A DNA stretch of 64,000 bases from Sandaracinomonas limnophila (lineage in GTDB: Bacteria; Bacteroidota; Bacteroidia; Cytophagales; Spirosomataceae), in assembly GCF_004005965.1 (NCBI RefSeq), contig NZ_SACY01000002.1, forward strand, positions 62,001-126,000. The letters run 5' to 3'. A program made the position numbers and the translations under genes. The notes beneath the pieces were generated by a model, which searched no databases, was not told where the DNA came from, and worked only from the letters and a program-made list of their open reading frames with translations. Shown here one piece after another: positions 17,770 through 27,363 of the stretch; the first letter of the stretch is position 1, and the number at the start of each line of letters is the position of its first letter.

Positions 17770-19491
17770 TTATAAATTTTTCTTCTTCAGTTCACTCACT
17801 GCATAATTGGCTGCTCTTGCGGTCAATGCCATGTAAGTTAAGGATGGATTTTGTGTTGAATTACTAGTCATTGAAGCACCATCCGTAACAAATACGTTTT
17901 TACAATGGTGAAGCTGATTCCATTTATTCAACATGGAAGTTTTAGGATCTGCTCCCATGTGCACTCCACCCATTTCATGAATGTCTAATCCTGGTTGGAA
18001 AAATTTCCGATTATTAATTTTTATATTCGTAAATCCAGCCAAAGTTAGCATCTCTGTCATTTGCTCATGGTAATCTTGCTCCATTTTACGATCATTCTCA
18101 TCTTTTAAAACATGTAATCGTGCTAATGGAACACCCCAAGCATCTGTCAATTTCTTATCCAATTGAACATAATTGGTTTTCTTTGGAATGGTTTCACCCA
18201 TAAAATGAGAGGAAACAGTCCAATTGCCATATTTTTTTTCCAGCAAATGATCTTTCAACTCCGTTCCAAACCCTTCCTGATTTAATTGAATGCCTCTTGA
18301 TGCAGAGAATCCGGCAGCATATCCTCTTAAGAAATTAGGCGTATCTTGCTTAAACACATTTCTGAACCTTGGGATATAAGAGCCATTCGGACGAATACCT
18401 TCAGGTTTACTTTCTTTCATTCCCTCATATTCTGCGGTCATACCAGTTTGGAAGTTATGAAAGTGCATATACTTGCCTAAAACTCCTGAGTCATTACCCA
18501 ATCCATTCGGGAAACGAGCAGATTTTGAATTTAACAAAATGAGGTTTGTATTGACTGTTGAAGCATTCACAAAGATTATTTTCGCATAAAATTCCATTTC
18601 CTCTTTGGTGTTGCGATCAATCACTTTTACGCCTTTTGCTTTCCCTAATTTCTCATCATAAATAATGGAATGCACAACTGAATCAGGTCGCATAGTTAAA
18701 TTTCCAGTCATTTTTGCCCAAGGCAAGGTGGAAGAATTTGAACTAAAATAACCCCCATACGGACAGCCTCTTTGGCATAAATTACGATGCTGACATTTGG
18801 CTCTTCCTTGCTTGTAATGTATCTCACGAGGCTCCGTCAAATGAGCACATCTGCCTATAATAACTGGTCTGCTACCTTTGTAATATTTTGCCATTTGATC
18901 GGTAAAATGTTTCTCAACACAAGACTGCTCATGCGGAGGTAAAAAATCACCATCGGGTAATTGCTCCAAGCCATCTTTATTTCCGGAGACGCCTGCAAAA
19001 TATTCCACATGACTGTACCAAGGAGCTAGGTCTTGATAAGTAATCGGCCAATGATTATCAAAACCATCTCTGGCCGGACCCTCAAAATCAAATCGACTCC
19101 AACGTTGTGTGCCTCTTGCCCACATCAATGATTTTCCTCCTACTTGGTAGCCTCTAATCCAAAGAAAGGGTTCTTCTTGAATGTATGGATGTTCTTTGTC
19201 TTTTACAAAAAAGTGCTGCGCATCTTCGTTAAATGCATAACATTTACTTGCAATAGGATTTTCATCTTCCAATGCTTTTGGAATTTGATTTAAATGCTCG
19301 AATTCCCAAGGTTCCATCATGGTAGTTGGATAATCAACCACATGCTGAACATCTCTTCCACGCTCCAAAACCAACGTTTTTAAGCCTTTGTCACAAAGTT
19401 CTTTGGCTGCCCAGCCGCCTGAAATACCTGAACCAATGACGATGGCATCAAATGTTGATTTTTGTTTACTATCTATATTAAAATTTGCCAT
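17770..19491 (-). CDS. GMC family oxidoreductase (FAD-dependent, glucose/gluconate-type large subunit)
   Basis: 573 residues. The N-terminal FAD-binding GxGxxG is GSGISGG at about residues 17-23, with the ribose-binding ERGRD at about 43. The GMC C-terminal active site is intact: GGVHMG with His511 and STQNPSLTYMALTARAANYA with Asn548. A cysteine-containing segment (CQHRNLCQRGCPYGG) resembles the cofactor-adjacent loop of membrane-bound alcohol and gluconate dehydrogenases. It oxidises a sugar or polyol hydroxyl and should pass electrons to the respiratory chain through subunit 3, encoded 3 bp upstream. No own signal peptide: it is probably co-exported with the Tat-signal subunit 3, as in gluconate 2-dehydrogenase. 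Confidence 0.9.
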   Translation of the reverse strand: MANFNIDSKQKSTFDAIVIGSGISGGWAAKELCDKGLKTLVLERGRDVQHVVDYPTTMMEPWEFEHLNQIPKALEDENPIASKCYAFNEDAQHFFVKDKEHPYIQEEPFLWIRGYQVGGKSLMWARGTQRWSRFDFEGPARDGFDNHWPITYQDLAPWYSHVEYFAGVSGNKDGLEQLPDGDFLPPHEQSCVEKHFTDQMAKYYKGSRPVIIGRCAHLTEPREIHYKQGRAKCQHRNLCQRGCPYGGYFSSNSSTLPWAKMTGNLTMRPDSVVHSIIYDEKLGKAKGVKVIDRNTKEEMEFYAKIIFVNASTVNTNLILLNSKSARFPNGLGNDSGVLGKYMHFHNFQTGMTAEYEGMKESKPEGIRPNGSYIPRFRNVFKQDTPNFLRGYAAGFSASRGIQLNQEGFGTELKDHLLEKKYGNWTVSSHFMGETIPKKTNYVQLDKKLTDAWGVPLARLHVLKDENDRKMEQDYHEQMTEMLTLAGFTNIKINNRKFFQPGLDIHEMGGVHMGADPKTSMLNKWNQLHHCKNVFVTDGASMTSNSTQNPSLTYMALTARAANYAVSELKKKNL

Positions 19492-19494
19492 TAC

Positions 19495-19995
19495 TTAGGA
19501 ATTAATTGGGGTACAACCATGATAAAAACCAGGAGCAATCGTATAATTACGATGTTTCGTTAAAAAATATTCAGAATTTATATATGCCTGAATAGTTAAT
19601 TTTTTTAAGATTTGAAGTACCATCTTATCCTCTGAGCTTCCTCTTGCCTCAATATTTTTTAAAAAATCAATTTGCCCTGCCTCAGGAAGTTTTTCAAAAC
19701 CAGTTTTGAAAAGTCTTTTACATTGTTCATCAAAACTTGCTAATCCTTGCATGAATGCCTCCTGAGTTTTCGTATCAAAACAATCCTTTACCATGCGCTC
19801 AATAAATTTGTCAGCTCCTACTGATTTACCACCTGGAATATCCGTTTCAGGCAGAATTGCCTCTACTAAAGCTGAAATCAATTGACTTGATCCCTGAAAA
19901 TTTTCTGACCTCCACCCATGTGCCCAATTGGGCAAACTCATGGCAGCCAAAGAAATACTCATTTGCTTGAGCAACAATCTACGACTATAATTCAT
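19495..19995 (-). CDS. Gluconate 2-dehydrogenase subunit 3 family protein
   Basis: The ATG at 19993-19995 is chosen (166 residues) because it puts a Tat signal at the very N-terminus (NYSRRLLLKQMSISLAAM). The longer frame adds 18 residues that only read back into the upstream gene. The mature helical domain contains ALVEAILPETDIPGG and the C-terminal YFLTKHRNYTIAPGFYHGC typical of the family. It escorts and anchors the GMC subunit that follows 3 bp downstream. It overlaps the Gfo/Idh stop by 11 bp, indicating coupled translation. Confidence 0.88.
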   Translation of the reverse strand: MNYSRRLLLKQMSISLAAMSLPNWAHGWRSENFQGSSQLISALVEAILPETDIPGGKSVGADKFIERMVKDCFDTKTQEAFMQGLASFDEQCKRLFKTGFEKLPEAGQIDFLKNIEARGSSEDKMVLQILKKLTIQAYINSEYFLTKHRNYTIAPGFYHGCTPINS

Positions 19996-21088
19996 ATTGT
20001 ATGTTGATTTTTTTACCGGTTTTAACTGCTTTAAAAATAGCATCCACAATGAACATGTCCTTTAAACCTTCTTGACCATCCACAGGTATTTCTGGCACTT
20101 TATTGTCTAAAATAATGGCTGCCATCTCATCCATTTGTCTTGCTTGATGCGTAATATGCTGTTTTTGAATTTCACCCAAATGCGTCCTTCCCTTGATTGG
20201 CCCATATCCTGTACTAGGTTGCATTTCTGCAAAACCCTTAGTTCCTGTTAAATAGAATTTATCTAAATAATTTAAGGAATAGGTTGATAAACAAGAAGCT
20301 GTGGCACCACTCGGAAATCCCATCTGAAACGTAATCGTTTCATCCACCCCATCTTTAAATTTCTCGAAATTTGTTTTTGTTTCTTGAGCAGTTACCCAAA
20401 TTGGATCTTCACCCAACATGTAACGAGCCCCATTGATGGAATACACACCTATGTCCATCATGGCTCCACCACCTGCTAATTCTTTCTTCAATCGCCATTG
20501 ACTTGGATCACCAATAATAAAACCAGAAAGCCCTTGAAAAAACAGTGTTTTTCCAAATTCTCCTCTTTGCCTCATCCGAACAATTTCTAAGGTAATGGGT
20601 TCAAAGTGCATCCGATAGCCAATTAATAATTTTACACCATTTTGCTGACAAGCATCGATCATCTTTTGCGCTTCCTTTGCATTGATAGCCATTGGTTTTT
20701 CGCAAATCACATGTTTACCCGCTTCTGCAATTTGAATCGTATTCGGACAATGCAATGCATTGGGAGTGGTTATATAAACTGCATCAATTGATGCATTATT
20801 TTTTATAGAGGCTACATTGGAATAATTGTATAAAGAGTCGGACTCCACACCATATTTTGAAGCAAATTTGGAAAGCTTTTCCGGACTCCCACTGATGAGT
20901 CCTGTTATTTTAGCTCTTGTGCTTTCCTTAACAGCATTTCCTACTCTTTCTGCATAAGATCCAAGACCCATTTGGGCAAATCGTAAAATAGACCCTTCTG
21001 CGATTTCTGGTTTGGCCTTTAGAGGTTTAAATGAGTTGGCTAACAAGGGTAATGCCAAACTCTGTATAAATGTTCGTCTGGTGCTCAT
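19985..21088 (-). CDS. Gfo/Idh/MocA oxidoreductase with Tat signal
   Basis: 367 residues. N-terminal Tat-like signal (STRRTFIQSLALPLLANS). The Rossmann GxGxxA is recognisable as MGLGSYAERV near residue 40, the catalytic Lys is in CEKPMAIN near residue 128, and GGGAMMDIGVYSINGARYMLG lies in the C-terminal beta-sheet domain, most like glucose-fructose oxidoreductase/1,5-anhydro-fructose reductase relatives. NAD(P) is probably bound tightly, since the protein is exported. The gene directly precedes the gluconate-dehydrogenase-like pair, which supports a joint role in oxidising extracellular sugars. The exact substrate is not predictable. Confidence 0.87.
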   Translation of the reverse strand: MSTRRTFIQSLALPLLANSFKPLKAKPEIAEGSILRFAQMGLGSYAERVGNAVKESTRAKITGLISGSPEKLSKFASKYGVESDSLYNYSNVASIKNNASIDAVYITTPNALHCPNTIQIAEAGKHVICEKPMAINAKEAQKMIDACQQNGVKLLIGYRMHFEPITLEIVRMRQRGEFGKTLFFQGLSGFIIGDPSQWRLKKELAGGGAMMDIGVYSINGARYMLGEDPIWVTAQETKTNFEKFKDGVDETITFQMGFPSGATASCLSTYSLNYLDKFYLTGTKGFAEMQPSTGYGPIKGRTHLGEIQKQHITHQARQMDEMAAIILDNKVPEIPVDGQEGLKDMFIVDAIFKAVKTGKKINIQYEL

Positions 21089-21122
21089 AGGTTAAATCGT
21101 TTTATAAGTATTTTGGTTTAGA

Positions 21123-23555
21123 CTAATCTTCGTCCTCTTCTCCAGCATTAAAAATGGCAGCTCTGCGAGGCGCAGGCATTACAGAATCTTCTCCTTTTAC
21201 AGCCTTCCAAATCACTTCCGAAAATTCTAAATCAGGTACGGAATCTTCTTTTTTGAAATTGAAGGAGGCCGATTTGATGGCGCTAGGGGTTTCTTTTACG
21301 TTTACATCAAATAAACTGATATTGGGCAATAAGGCTTCAAAAGGCTTCACATTTGCTTCCTTTGAAAAACTTTTAAACATTGGGGTTGCTGCTGCATCGT
21401 ATTGACTCATTGGCGGCAAGCCCAAAATTAATTCGATTGTGCGCAACATGGAAGAGGTAGAATAGGGTGTGTGATCAATAAATCCTCTTTTCACAAATCC
21501 TCCCGCCAAATAGGCTGTGGTACGATGGGCGTCCACGTGGTCTGGACCATTCTGCGCATCATCTTCTACAATAAAAATGGCCGTTTCTTTCCAAATTGGC
21601 GATTTTGAAAGATGTTCTACAAATAATCCAATCGCATAATCGTTGTCAGCTACATAAGAGAAGGGAGTTTTCTTGCCAATTCGTTGTCCTTCCGTATGGT
21701 CGTTTGGAAAGTGTAAAGAGTTAAATCTTGGCACCTCATTTTTGGCTAACAAACGGTCGAAATCACGTTTCCACGCATGGAAACGATTGGTATCCATGAT
21801 GTCTTGATTGAAAGAAGCAAAATCTGGACAAAAATGATCCGCAATCACTGGAATATTCGGCTTGAAATTGTCAGCAAATTCACCGTAGGTACGATAAGAA
21901 ACGCGTGCTCGCTTACAATAATCCCAGATAAATCCATTCTTTGGATTGGCGATCAAACGGTTTCCTTCTCCATCGTATTTACCTCCACGACCCCCATAAG
22001 AAGTTGGCCAAGTTTTTTCCAAATAATCGGTTGCATGCGCAGAGGTTGACCAGTTATGTCCATCCGAACTCACTTCCCCATCTACAAAAAAGTTATCCAA
22101 CAACACAAAATCCTTTACTAATTTATGTTGGTTCGGCGTGTATTTTTCACCAAATAACAACAAAGTTGTATCGCCATTACCTCCAGGCACATCGGCAAGC
22201 ACTTGGTCGTAGGTCCGATTTTCCTTCAAAATATAGAATACATATTTGATCGGTGAAGCGTCACCAACCTTCATCGGAATCGGATTTCCTTTTTCACCGA
22301 TTGCATTGTTTTCAATTTCTTTGGTGTAAGGTGTGTTCTCATAAACCGCTTTAGATAAAATGGGCAATTCTGTTGCGCTTGGTTCTTTGAAAATTGACAT
22401 CGTCCCTTTCATTAATCCACCAATATATCCCGTGCGCACTTTTCTGTTGTTATCGGATTGCTGATAAGTAACCGTTTGCTTTTTTTCAATGGGGTTAGGT
22501 CCATCTGGATTTGCGAAAGAAGAAAATCCTTTTCCATTTGCGACAAAAACATTTCCATTAATTACTTTCAATGCCGTTGGATACCAACCCACTGGAATGA
22601 ATCCCATGGAACGTGATTTTCCTGGATTTTCTACCTCAAAAACAGCTAAACAGTTATTGTCGGCATTTGAAATATATAAACGCTCCTCATCTTTCGATAA
22701 GGCCAATCCATTGGTTGAACTACCTTCTAAGGCATTAGGCACCAAAGCAGCGTTTAAGACTTCAATTTCTTTTGCCAATTTGGTGTCGATCACCGAAACT
22801 GAATTATCGTTTGCATTGGCCACGAATAAAAATTTACCATTTTTTGTCATGACCATTTCGTTCGGGTGGTCGCCCACAGGAATAGCGGAAGAAAAAGTTT
22901 TGGTTTTGATGTTAAAAGGTAAAATTTGCTTTGCACCCCAAACGGAAATGTATAAAGTGGAAGTAGATTTTTGCAAAATACAAGTGAAGCCTTCTGCTGG
23001 AAGTTTGAAAACATCTTCAACAGATTTCGTTTTAGTATTTACCACATACAAGGAATTATTGTCCTTGGTAACCACATATAATTTGCCCGTTTCAGCATCC
23101 AATTCAATTCCGGCGGGAGAAATAATTGCTTTCGGATCTGTGCTTAAATTAATTTTCTCCCCCTCTACTAATTGGTTATTTTGAACGGTAAATGTCAATA
23201 TACAATTATCGTTTCCACCCGAAGCGTAAATGGTTTTGTTATCAGATCCAAATTTCAATCCGTACCAAGATTTAGGCAATTCTTTGGAATCCAAAACCTG
23301 CTTTGTTGCCACATCAATCAATTGCAAACTTTGAATACTTTGACCGTTATTGGTAACAGCAATATATTTTTGGTTGGGAGAAACCACTACATTTAAAGGA
23401 AGGTCTCCTAAAGCGATGGAACTTCCATGAGGCGACAATTTCCATCCATTGGGTAAAGTTACCTGCTTGGATTTTAATTGATTTTGCAAATTATCTTGGC
23501 CATTTCCCATAAAAGGAAGCAAAGCCAATAGGCAGCAGAGGATTTGATTTTTCAT
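21123..23555 (-). CDS. Bifunctional YncE-type beta-propeller / phosphoesterase (alkaline-phosphatase superfamily)
   Basis: 810 residues, signal peptide to about residue 19 (GNGQD). Residues about 25-365 are a YncE/YVTN-type seven-bladed propeller with repeated VSPNQKYIAVTNNG, LFVANANDNSVSVID and LYISNADNN units. Residues about 440-750 are a phosphoesterase-family domain with ENRTYDQV, DNFFVDGEVSSDGHNW and the metal-site segment VEDDAQNGPDHVDAHR. This fusion is a known Bacteroidota type. It is exported; the propeller probably presents substrates or a cell-wall ligand. 34 bp before the Gfo/Idh gene, so likely the first gene of the sugar-oxidation transcript. Confidence 0.85.
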   Translation of the reverse strand: MKNQILCCLLALLPFMGNGQDNLQNQLKSKQVTLPNGWKLSPHGSSIALGDLPLNVVVSPNQKYIAVTNNGQSIQSLQLIDVATKQVLDSKELPKSWYGLKFGSDNKTIYASGGNDNCILTFTVQNNQLVEGEKINLSTDPKAIISPAGIELDAETGKLYVVTKDNNSLYVVNTKTKSVEDVFKLPAEGFTCILQKSTSTLYISVWGAKQILPFNIKTKTFSSAIPVGDHPNEMVMTKNGKFLFVANANDNSVSVIDTKLAKEIEVLNAALVPNALEGSSTNGLALSKDEERLYISNADNNCLAVFEVENPGKSRSMGFIPVGWYPTALKVINGNVFVANGKGFSSFANPDGPNPIEKKQTVTYQQSDNNRKVRTGYIGGLMKGTMSIFKEPSATELPILSKAVYENTPYTKEIENNAIGEKGNPIPMKVGDASPIKYVFYILKENRTYDQVLADVPGGNGDTTLLLFGEKYTPNQHKLVKDFVLLDNFFVDGEVSSDGHNWSTSAHATDYLEKTWPTSYGGRGGKYDGEGNRLIANPKNGFIWDYCKRARVSYRTYGEFADNFKPNIPVIADHFCPDFASFNQDIMDTNRFHAWKRDFDRLLAKNEVPRFNSLHFPNDHTEGQRIGKKTPFSYVADNDYAIGLFVEHLSKSPIWKETAIFIVEDDAQNGPDHVDAHRTTAYLAGGFVKRGFIDHTPYSTSSMLRTIELILGLPPMSQYDAAATPMFKSFSKEANVKPFEALLPNISLFDVNVKETPSAIKSASFNFKKEDSVPDLEFSEVIWKAVKGEDSVMPAPRRAAIFNAGEEDED

Positions 23556-23560
23556 AGATT

Positions 23561-23635
23561 AAAAAGAGGTTAAATCAATGTAATCGAAAGATAAAAATTA
23601 TTATTGATTTTTTGATTAATCCTCTTTTAACCCAA
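23561..23635. terminator. Imperfect hairpin between two minus-strand genes
   Basis: The 90-bp gap between the 1182-residue gene and the YncE/phosphoesterase gene contains an imperfect inverted repeat, TTAAAAAGAGGTTAAATCAA near 23563-23582 against TTGATTAATCCTCTTTTAA near 23614-23632. One-base bulges break the pairing. It may end the upstream transcript or act in leader RNA. Confidence 0.35.
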
Positions 23636-23645
23636 TGTTATAAAA

Positions 23646-26600
23646 TTAAAATTTAATCAACTTTAAATGAACACTATTCCCAGAGTCATTTAATGCATTT
23701 AGCCTAACAATGTAGGTACCTGCATTCATGGATTTAAGGGAAATGGTAGTTCCAGATTCGTAATGATTTTTACTTAAGACTACTCTCCCTAAGACATCTA
23801 AAATATCTAATTGAACTTCTTTCGCAAAAGCACTTTCAAACTCCACTCGAAGTAAATCTTGTGTAGGATTTGGAATAAGTCGAATACCTGTGGGCTCCAT
23901 TTGATTTCCCAAAACAATTTCACAGCCACTTGCATTTACTTTTGCACCTGCTGGAGTATTGGCACATTTGTCAAGCTCATTTTTAACGCCATCTCCATCA
24001 TCATCGGGCCTTTTGTCTAAAGATTTATCCTTAATAATTAACATATAATTTTCTTGACCTTTGGTATTTGGATCTAAATCAAGTTTAATTGAGGGATGCA
24101 CCACCTCTAATGCCCCATCACCATCCAAATCCACATAATCGTAGTAATTCCGATTTAAACTATTAGCAATTGACCCATAATTTTTATCAACACTTGAAAA
24201 CAAGGAATGGTAATTAGGTTTTGATTTGTATTCAAATTTTTTACTGTTTGGATTAAATGCAAAATATTGAAAATCTGAAGTGTTATTCCATAAATATTTG
24301 GGACTTAGGGTATTTACAAAAGGAACTAAATCTAAATTTCCATCAGAGTCCAAATCTATTATATACATACTACTCTCATTGGTAAACCATTTACCAAAAT
24401 TCTTTTGATCGGGTATGAAATTGGATGTAGTATTTTTTAGCTCACCCTTTGTATTTGTAAACACCAAAATTTGATTATGAGGTTCTAACAATACCAATTT
24501 GTCTGGCTGTTGATCTAAACTTCCTAAACCAGAATATTGATTTGTCATGTAGATGATAAATTCCGGATTTCCATCCGAATCTAGGTCTTGTTTTTTAAAT
24601 GCCCTTAAACTTTGATTTCCGGGATTGATTGGATCTTTTGCTTCATATACCATGTCTAATTTCTTCGGATTTAAAAAATCAAACTGTCCGCTGCCTAGAT
24701 TTTTATAGGTATACAAATAATAATTCTTCGTATCTAAAACTTTCCCAATTCCTATTAAGTCCAATTTTCCATCACTATCCAAATCGTCTAAAATCAGACG
24801 ACCCTCAGGAAAAAAAATATCCGTTTTAATTCTTTTAAGATCGAAATTTCCTTTTCCATCGTTTGTCATTACCACAAAACACCAATCCTGAGTTGATTGT
24901 GCCATTTCAACGAAATCTACATCACCGTCATTATCTATATCACCCGAACCGATGGAGTGAATGGAATAAAAAACTTTTTGGCCACTTGCGTCTTTATCGT
25001 TGGTACTATTAATTTTTCCGACCTGATCTTTCAAATATGTTTGATCGTTTAAAGAATAGTATCTATTCAATTTAAACTCATCTTTATTATAATCATCGCC
25101 CACTTTATGGTTATTGTTTTTGTTTAACCACAACTGCAAATTTTTGTAATTTTCGGGACCATTATTGATTGAATGATAGTGTTCTCCTCCTTGAAAAATC
25201 TCCAATTTCCCATCTTTATCAACATCCACTAAATCATAATTTTGAATGTTATGAAAAATTGAATAATCCAAATAATTCGGATTTCTATACACCTCAAAGT
25301 TTAAATTCCCCTTGTTTTTAAAATAGATCGGGAGAGACAATTGTCCAAATGAAATATCAGTATTTAATGCATTGACGTAGGTTGTAGAATGGATTAAATC
25401 CATTTTTTTATCTTGATTAAAATCTAAAGGAATGGTTCCCCTGTCGAAAGGCGGATGAAACTCCTCTAATCCAAATACCATTCGCTGTTTTTCATTTTCG
25501 TAGGCAAATGGATTTTTCAAGGCTAAAACTTCAACTTGATCACTTTTAAAAATTGAAATTGGAGAAACTGCATAAGAATTAATTTCATCACAAACATCTC
25601 CAATACCGTCTTTGTCTGTATCTAATTGATCTGGATTATAGGATTTGGGGCAATTATCTGCATCATCCGTAACGCCATCCTTATCAAGATCCGACAAATT
25701 AAGTTCGACAATGTCAATGTTTTGATCCATGCGAATTTGCATGATCTCGTAAATCCCATCTTCGTTAAAATCAATTGGTATTTTAAAACCTAACCATCTA
25801 CCACTTACTTCCTCAAAAAAATTATTTGAATTATTACTATTTGGGAAAATCACGTGTGTTTTTTTGAATTTTCCTTTATCATTGATAAATACAAAGTATA
25901 CCCACTGCCCATTCAATTTTTCATACCAACCACCTTGGGGAACAATGTCCATATCGCCATCTGCATCTAAATCTACTACATGAATCCCATTTGCATGGCT
26001 ATCAGTGTTGTCATAATTTTCATTATTGGAAAAAAATTGATTGGAAATTTCCTTCCCATCGAGAGAAAAAATTGAAATTTTATTTTTTCGATTATCTGAA
26101 CTTTTATTATTTCCCCACTGAAGACAAATAAACTCTAGTTTGCCATCTAAATTGATATCCTCCCACCAAAAACCCCAATCCGTGTTGATTTCATAGGGTT
26201 TTTCAGCTTGAAGAACTCCCAGATCAATTGTATTTTCATAAGTAAATCCCGATTTTAAATTTACTTTATGAATCGTATTTTCACGAATAATGTAATCATC
26301 TAAATTATCCTGACTGGGATAATTAATCATTGGAGTAACAGCACCTGTTTTTTTATTCCAATTTTTGGATTTATAAGAAATAAAATAAGCTACAGAGTCG
26401 CCCATTATTTTAATGGATTCCGGAAAAGATTCTCGATAATTCAAACTGTTGGGATCACTTTGAGTATAAGGAATTTTATAGTGAAAACGTCTGTTCCATT
26501 TATTGTCTTTGGACAAATTATAAGAATAAAACAAGTATCGATATCCTAAATCTTCGCGAATTATTTCATTCCCAAAAGACCCTTGAATTGTCATAAACAA

Positions 26601-27194
26601 TACTTCTTTATCACCATCACGATCAATATCCATTAATCGTGGCTCCTTTTGTTGTAAGTAATCATACCCAAAATAATCATCACCCAACAAATAACTAAAA
26701 CCCTTACCAGAATTTAGTAAGAAATTATCTGGAAAATTATTTTTACCCGGAGCATAACTTGGTGGTTGATTACCTGGCTGACCATGATAATTTTGGGTGT
26801 ATTGATATATATCAAGGTATCCATCCTTATTAAAATCTTTTGACATTTCTGTCACATACCCAAAATCGGAATGTTGAACATGTCGATAATTTACATTTTC
26901 AATAAACGAATTATTTTTATTAGCAGAATTATTAAAAAAAACACTAGAAACGTATGCCTTTTCAGGATTACCAGCATAATTAATAAACAGGTCTTTCAGA
27001 CCATCATTATTAAAGTCCGCAAATTCGTAATACCTACTCACATGAAATCGATCCCTTATTCCCAAATTTTCCAAAAATGGCATAGATGAATCATCAAATT
27101 TTAATACATTTTGTACAATAGATTTGACTTTAATGACTTGACCTTGAGATTGAATAGTTACTAGTAACAGTAAAATAAAAAATCTATTTAACAT
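23646..27194 (-). CDS. Large secreted FG-GAP/VCBS repeat protein with TSP3 repeats and T9SS sorting domain
   Basis: 1182 residues. Signal peptide to about residue 18 (IQSQGQ). Many FG-GAP/VCBS-like units with D-hydrophobic-D-x-D-G-D motifs recur through the protein (DFNNDGLKDLF, DLDADGDMDIV, DLDSDGKLDLI). Residues about 500-540 hold thrombospondin type 3 repeats (DLDKDGVTDDADNCP, DTDKDGIGDVCDE) and a second one lies near 1080. The last 75 residues are a type A T9SS sorting domain (IRLIPNPTQDLLRVEF, DVLGRVVLS, GTYIVRL). It is therefore secreted by type IX and attached to or released from the surface; calcium binding is expected. Partner or substrate unknown. Confidence 0.88.
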   Translation of the reverse strand: MLNRFFILLLLVTIQSQGQVIKVKSIVQNVLKFDDSSMPFLENLGIRDRFHVSRYYEFADFNNDGLKDLFINYAGNPEKAYVSSVFFNNSANKNNSFIENVNYRHVQHSDFGYVTEMSKDFNKDGYLDIYQYTQNYHGQPGNQPPSYAPGKNNFPDNFLLNSGKGFSYLLGDDYFGYDYLQQKEPRLMDIDRDGDKEVLFMTIQGSFGNEIIREDLGYRYLFYSYNLSKDNKWNRRFHYKIPYTQSDPNSLNYRESFPESIKIMGDSVAYFISYKSKNWNKKTGAVTPMINYPSQDNLDDYIIRENTIHKVNLKSGFTYENTIDLGVLQAEKPYEINTDWGFWWEDINLDGKLEFICLQWGNNKSSDNRKNKISIFSLDGKEISNQFFSNNENYDNTDSHANGIHVVDLDADGDMDIVPQGGWYEKLNGQWVYFVFINDKGKFKKTHVIFPNSNNSNNFFEEVSGRWLGFKIPIDFNEDGIYEIMQIRMDQNIDIVELNLSDLDKDGVTDDADNCPKSYNPDQLDTDKDGIGDVCDEINSYAVSPISIFKSDQVEVLALKNPFAYENEKQRMVFGLEEFHPPFDRGTIPLDFNQDKKMDLIHSTTYVNALNTDISFGQLSLPIYFKNKGNLNFEVYRNPNYLDYSIFHNIQNYDLVDVDKDGKLEIFQGGEHYHSINNGPENYKNLQLWLNKNNNHKVGDDYNKDEFKLNRYYSLNDQTYLKDQVGKINSTNDKDASGQKVFYSIHSIGSGDIDNDGDVDFVEMAQSTQDWCFVVMTNDGKGNFDLKRIKTDIFFPEGRLILDDLDSDGKLDLIGIGKVLDTKNYYLYTYKNLGSGQFDFLNPKKLDMVYEAKDPINPGNQSLRAFKKQDLDSDGNPEFIIYMTNQYSGLGSLDQQPDKLVLLEPHNQILVFTNTKGELKNTTSNFIPDQKNFGKWFTNESSMYIIDLDSDGNLDLVPFVNTLSPKYLWNNTSDFQYFAFNPNSKKFEYKSKPNYHSLFSSVDKNYGSIANSLNRNYYDYVDLDGDGALEVVHPSIKLDLDPNTKGQENYMLIIKDKSLDKRPDDDGDGVKNELDKCANTPAGAKVNASGCEIVLGNQMEPTGIRLIPNPTQDLLRVEFESAFAKEVQLDILDVLGRVVLSKNHYESGTTISLKSMNAGTYIVRLNALNDSGNSVHLKLIKF

Positions 27195-27270
27195 TAGCTT
27201 TGAAATTTATTTGCTTTGTTCTAAATATACCCAATTTCAAAAAAGTTCACCTCCCCAAAAGCCTTACAAA

Positions 27271-27296
27271 TATGTTATTCGAGTTATAATAACATA
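27271..27296. promoter_or_regulatory. Operator-like inverted repeat upstream of sensor paralog 2
   Basis: Perfect 9-bp arms TATGTTATT (27271-27279) and AATAACATA (27288-27296) are separated by 8 bp. The centre is about 80 bp upstream of the TTG start at 27364 and lies in the 169-bp divergent gap shared with the giant secreted protein. Symmetry and position fit a dimeric regulator site better than a terminator. Confidence 0.45.
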
Positions 27297-27363
27297 ATTA
27301 TGGATGGAAGAAATTTAAGGATAAAATATTTCTTTACATTTACAATCGAAATAAGAAATACAC

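Noticed and set aside
22489-23184. 231-residue + strand ORF
   Set aside because: It lies antisense within the YncE/phosphoesterase gene, shows no recognisable motifs, and is explained by codon bias on the other strand.
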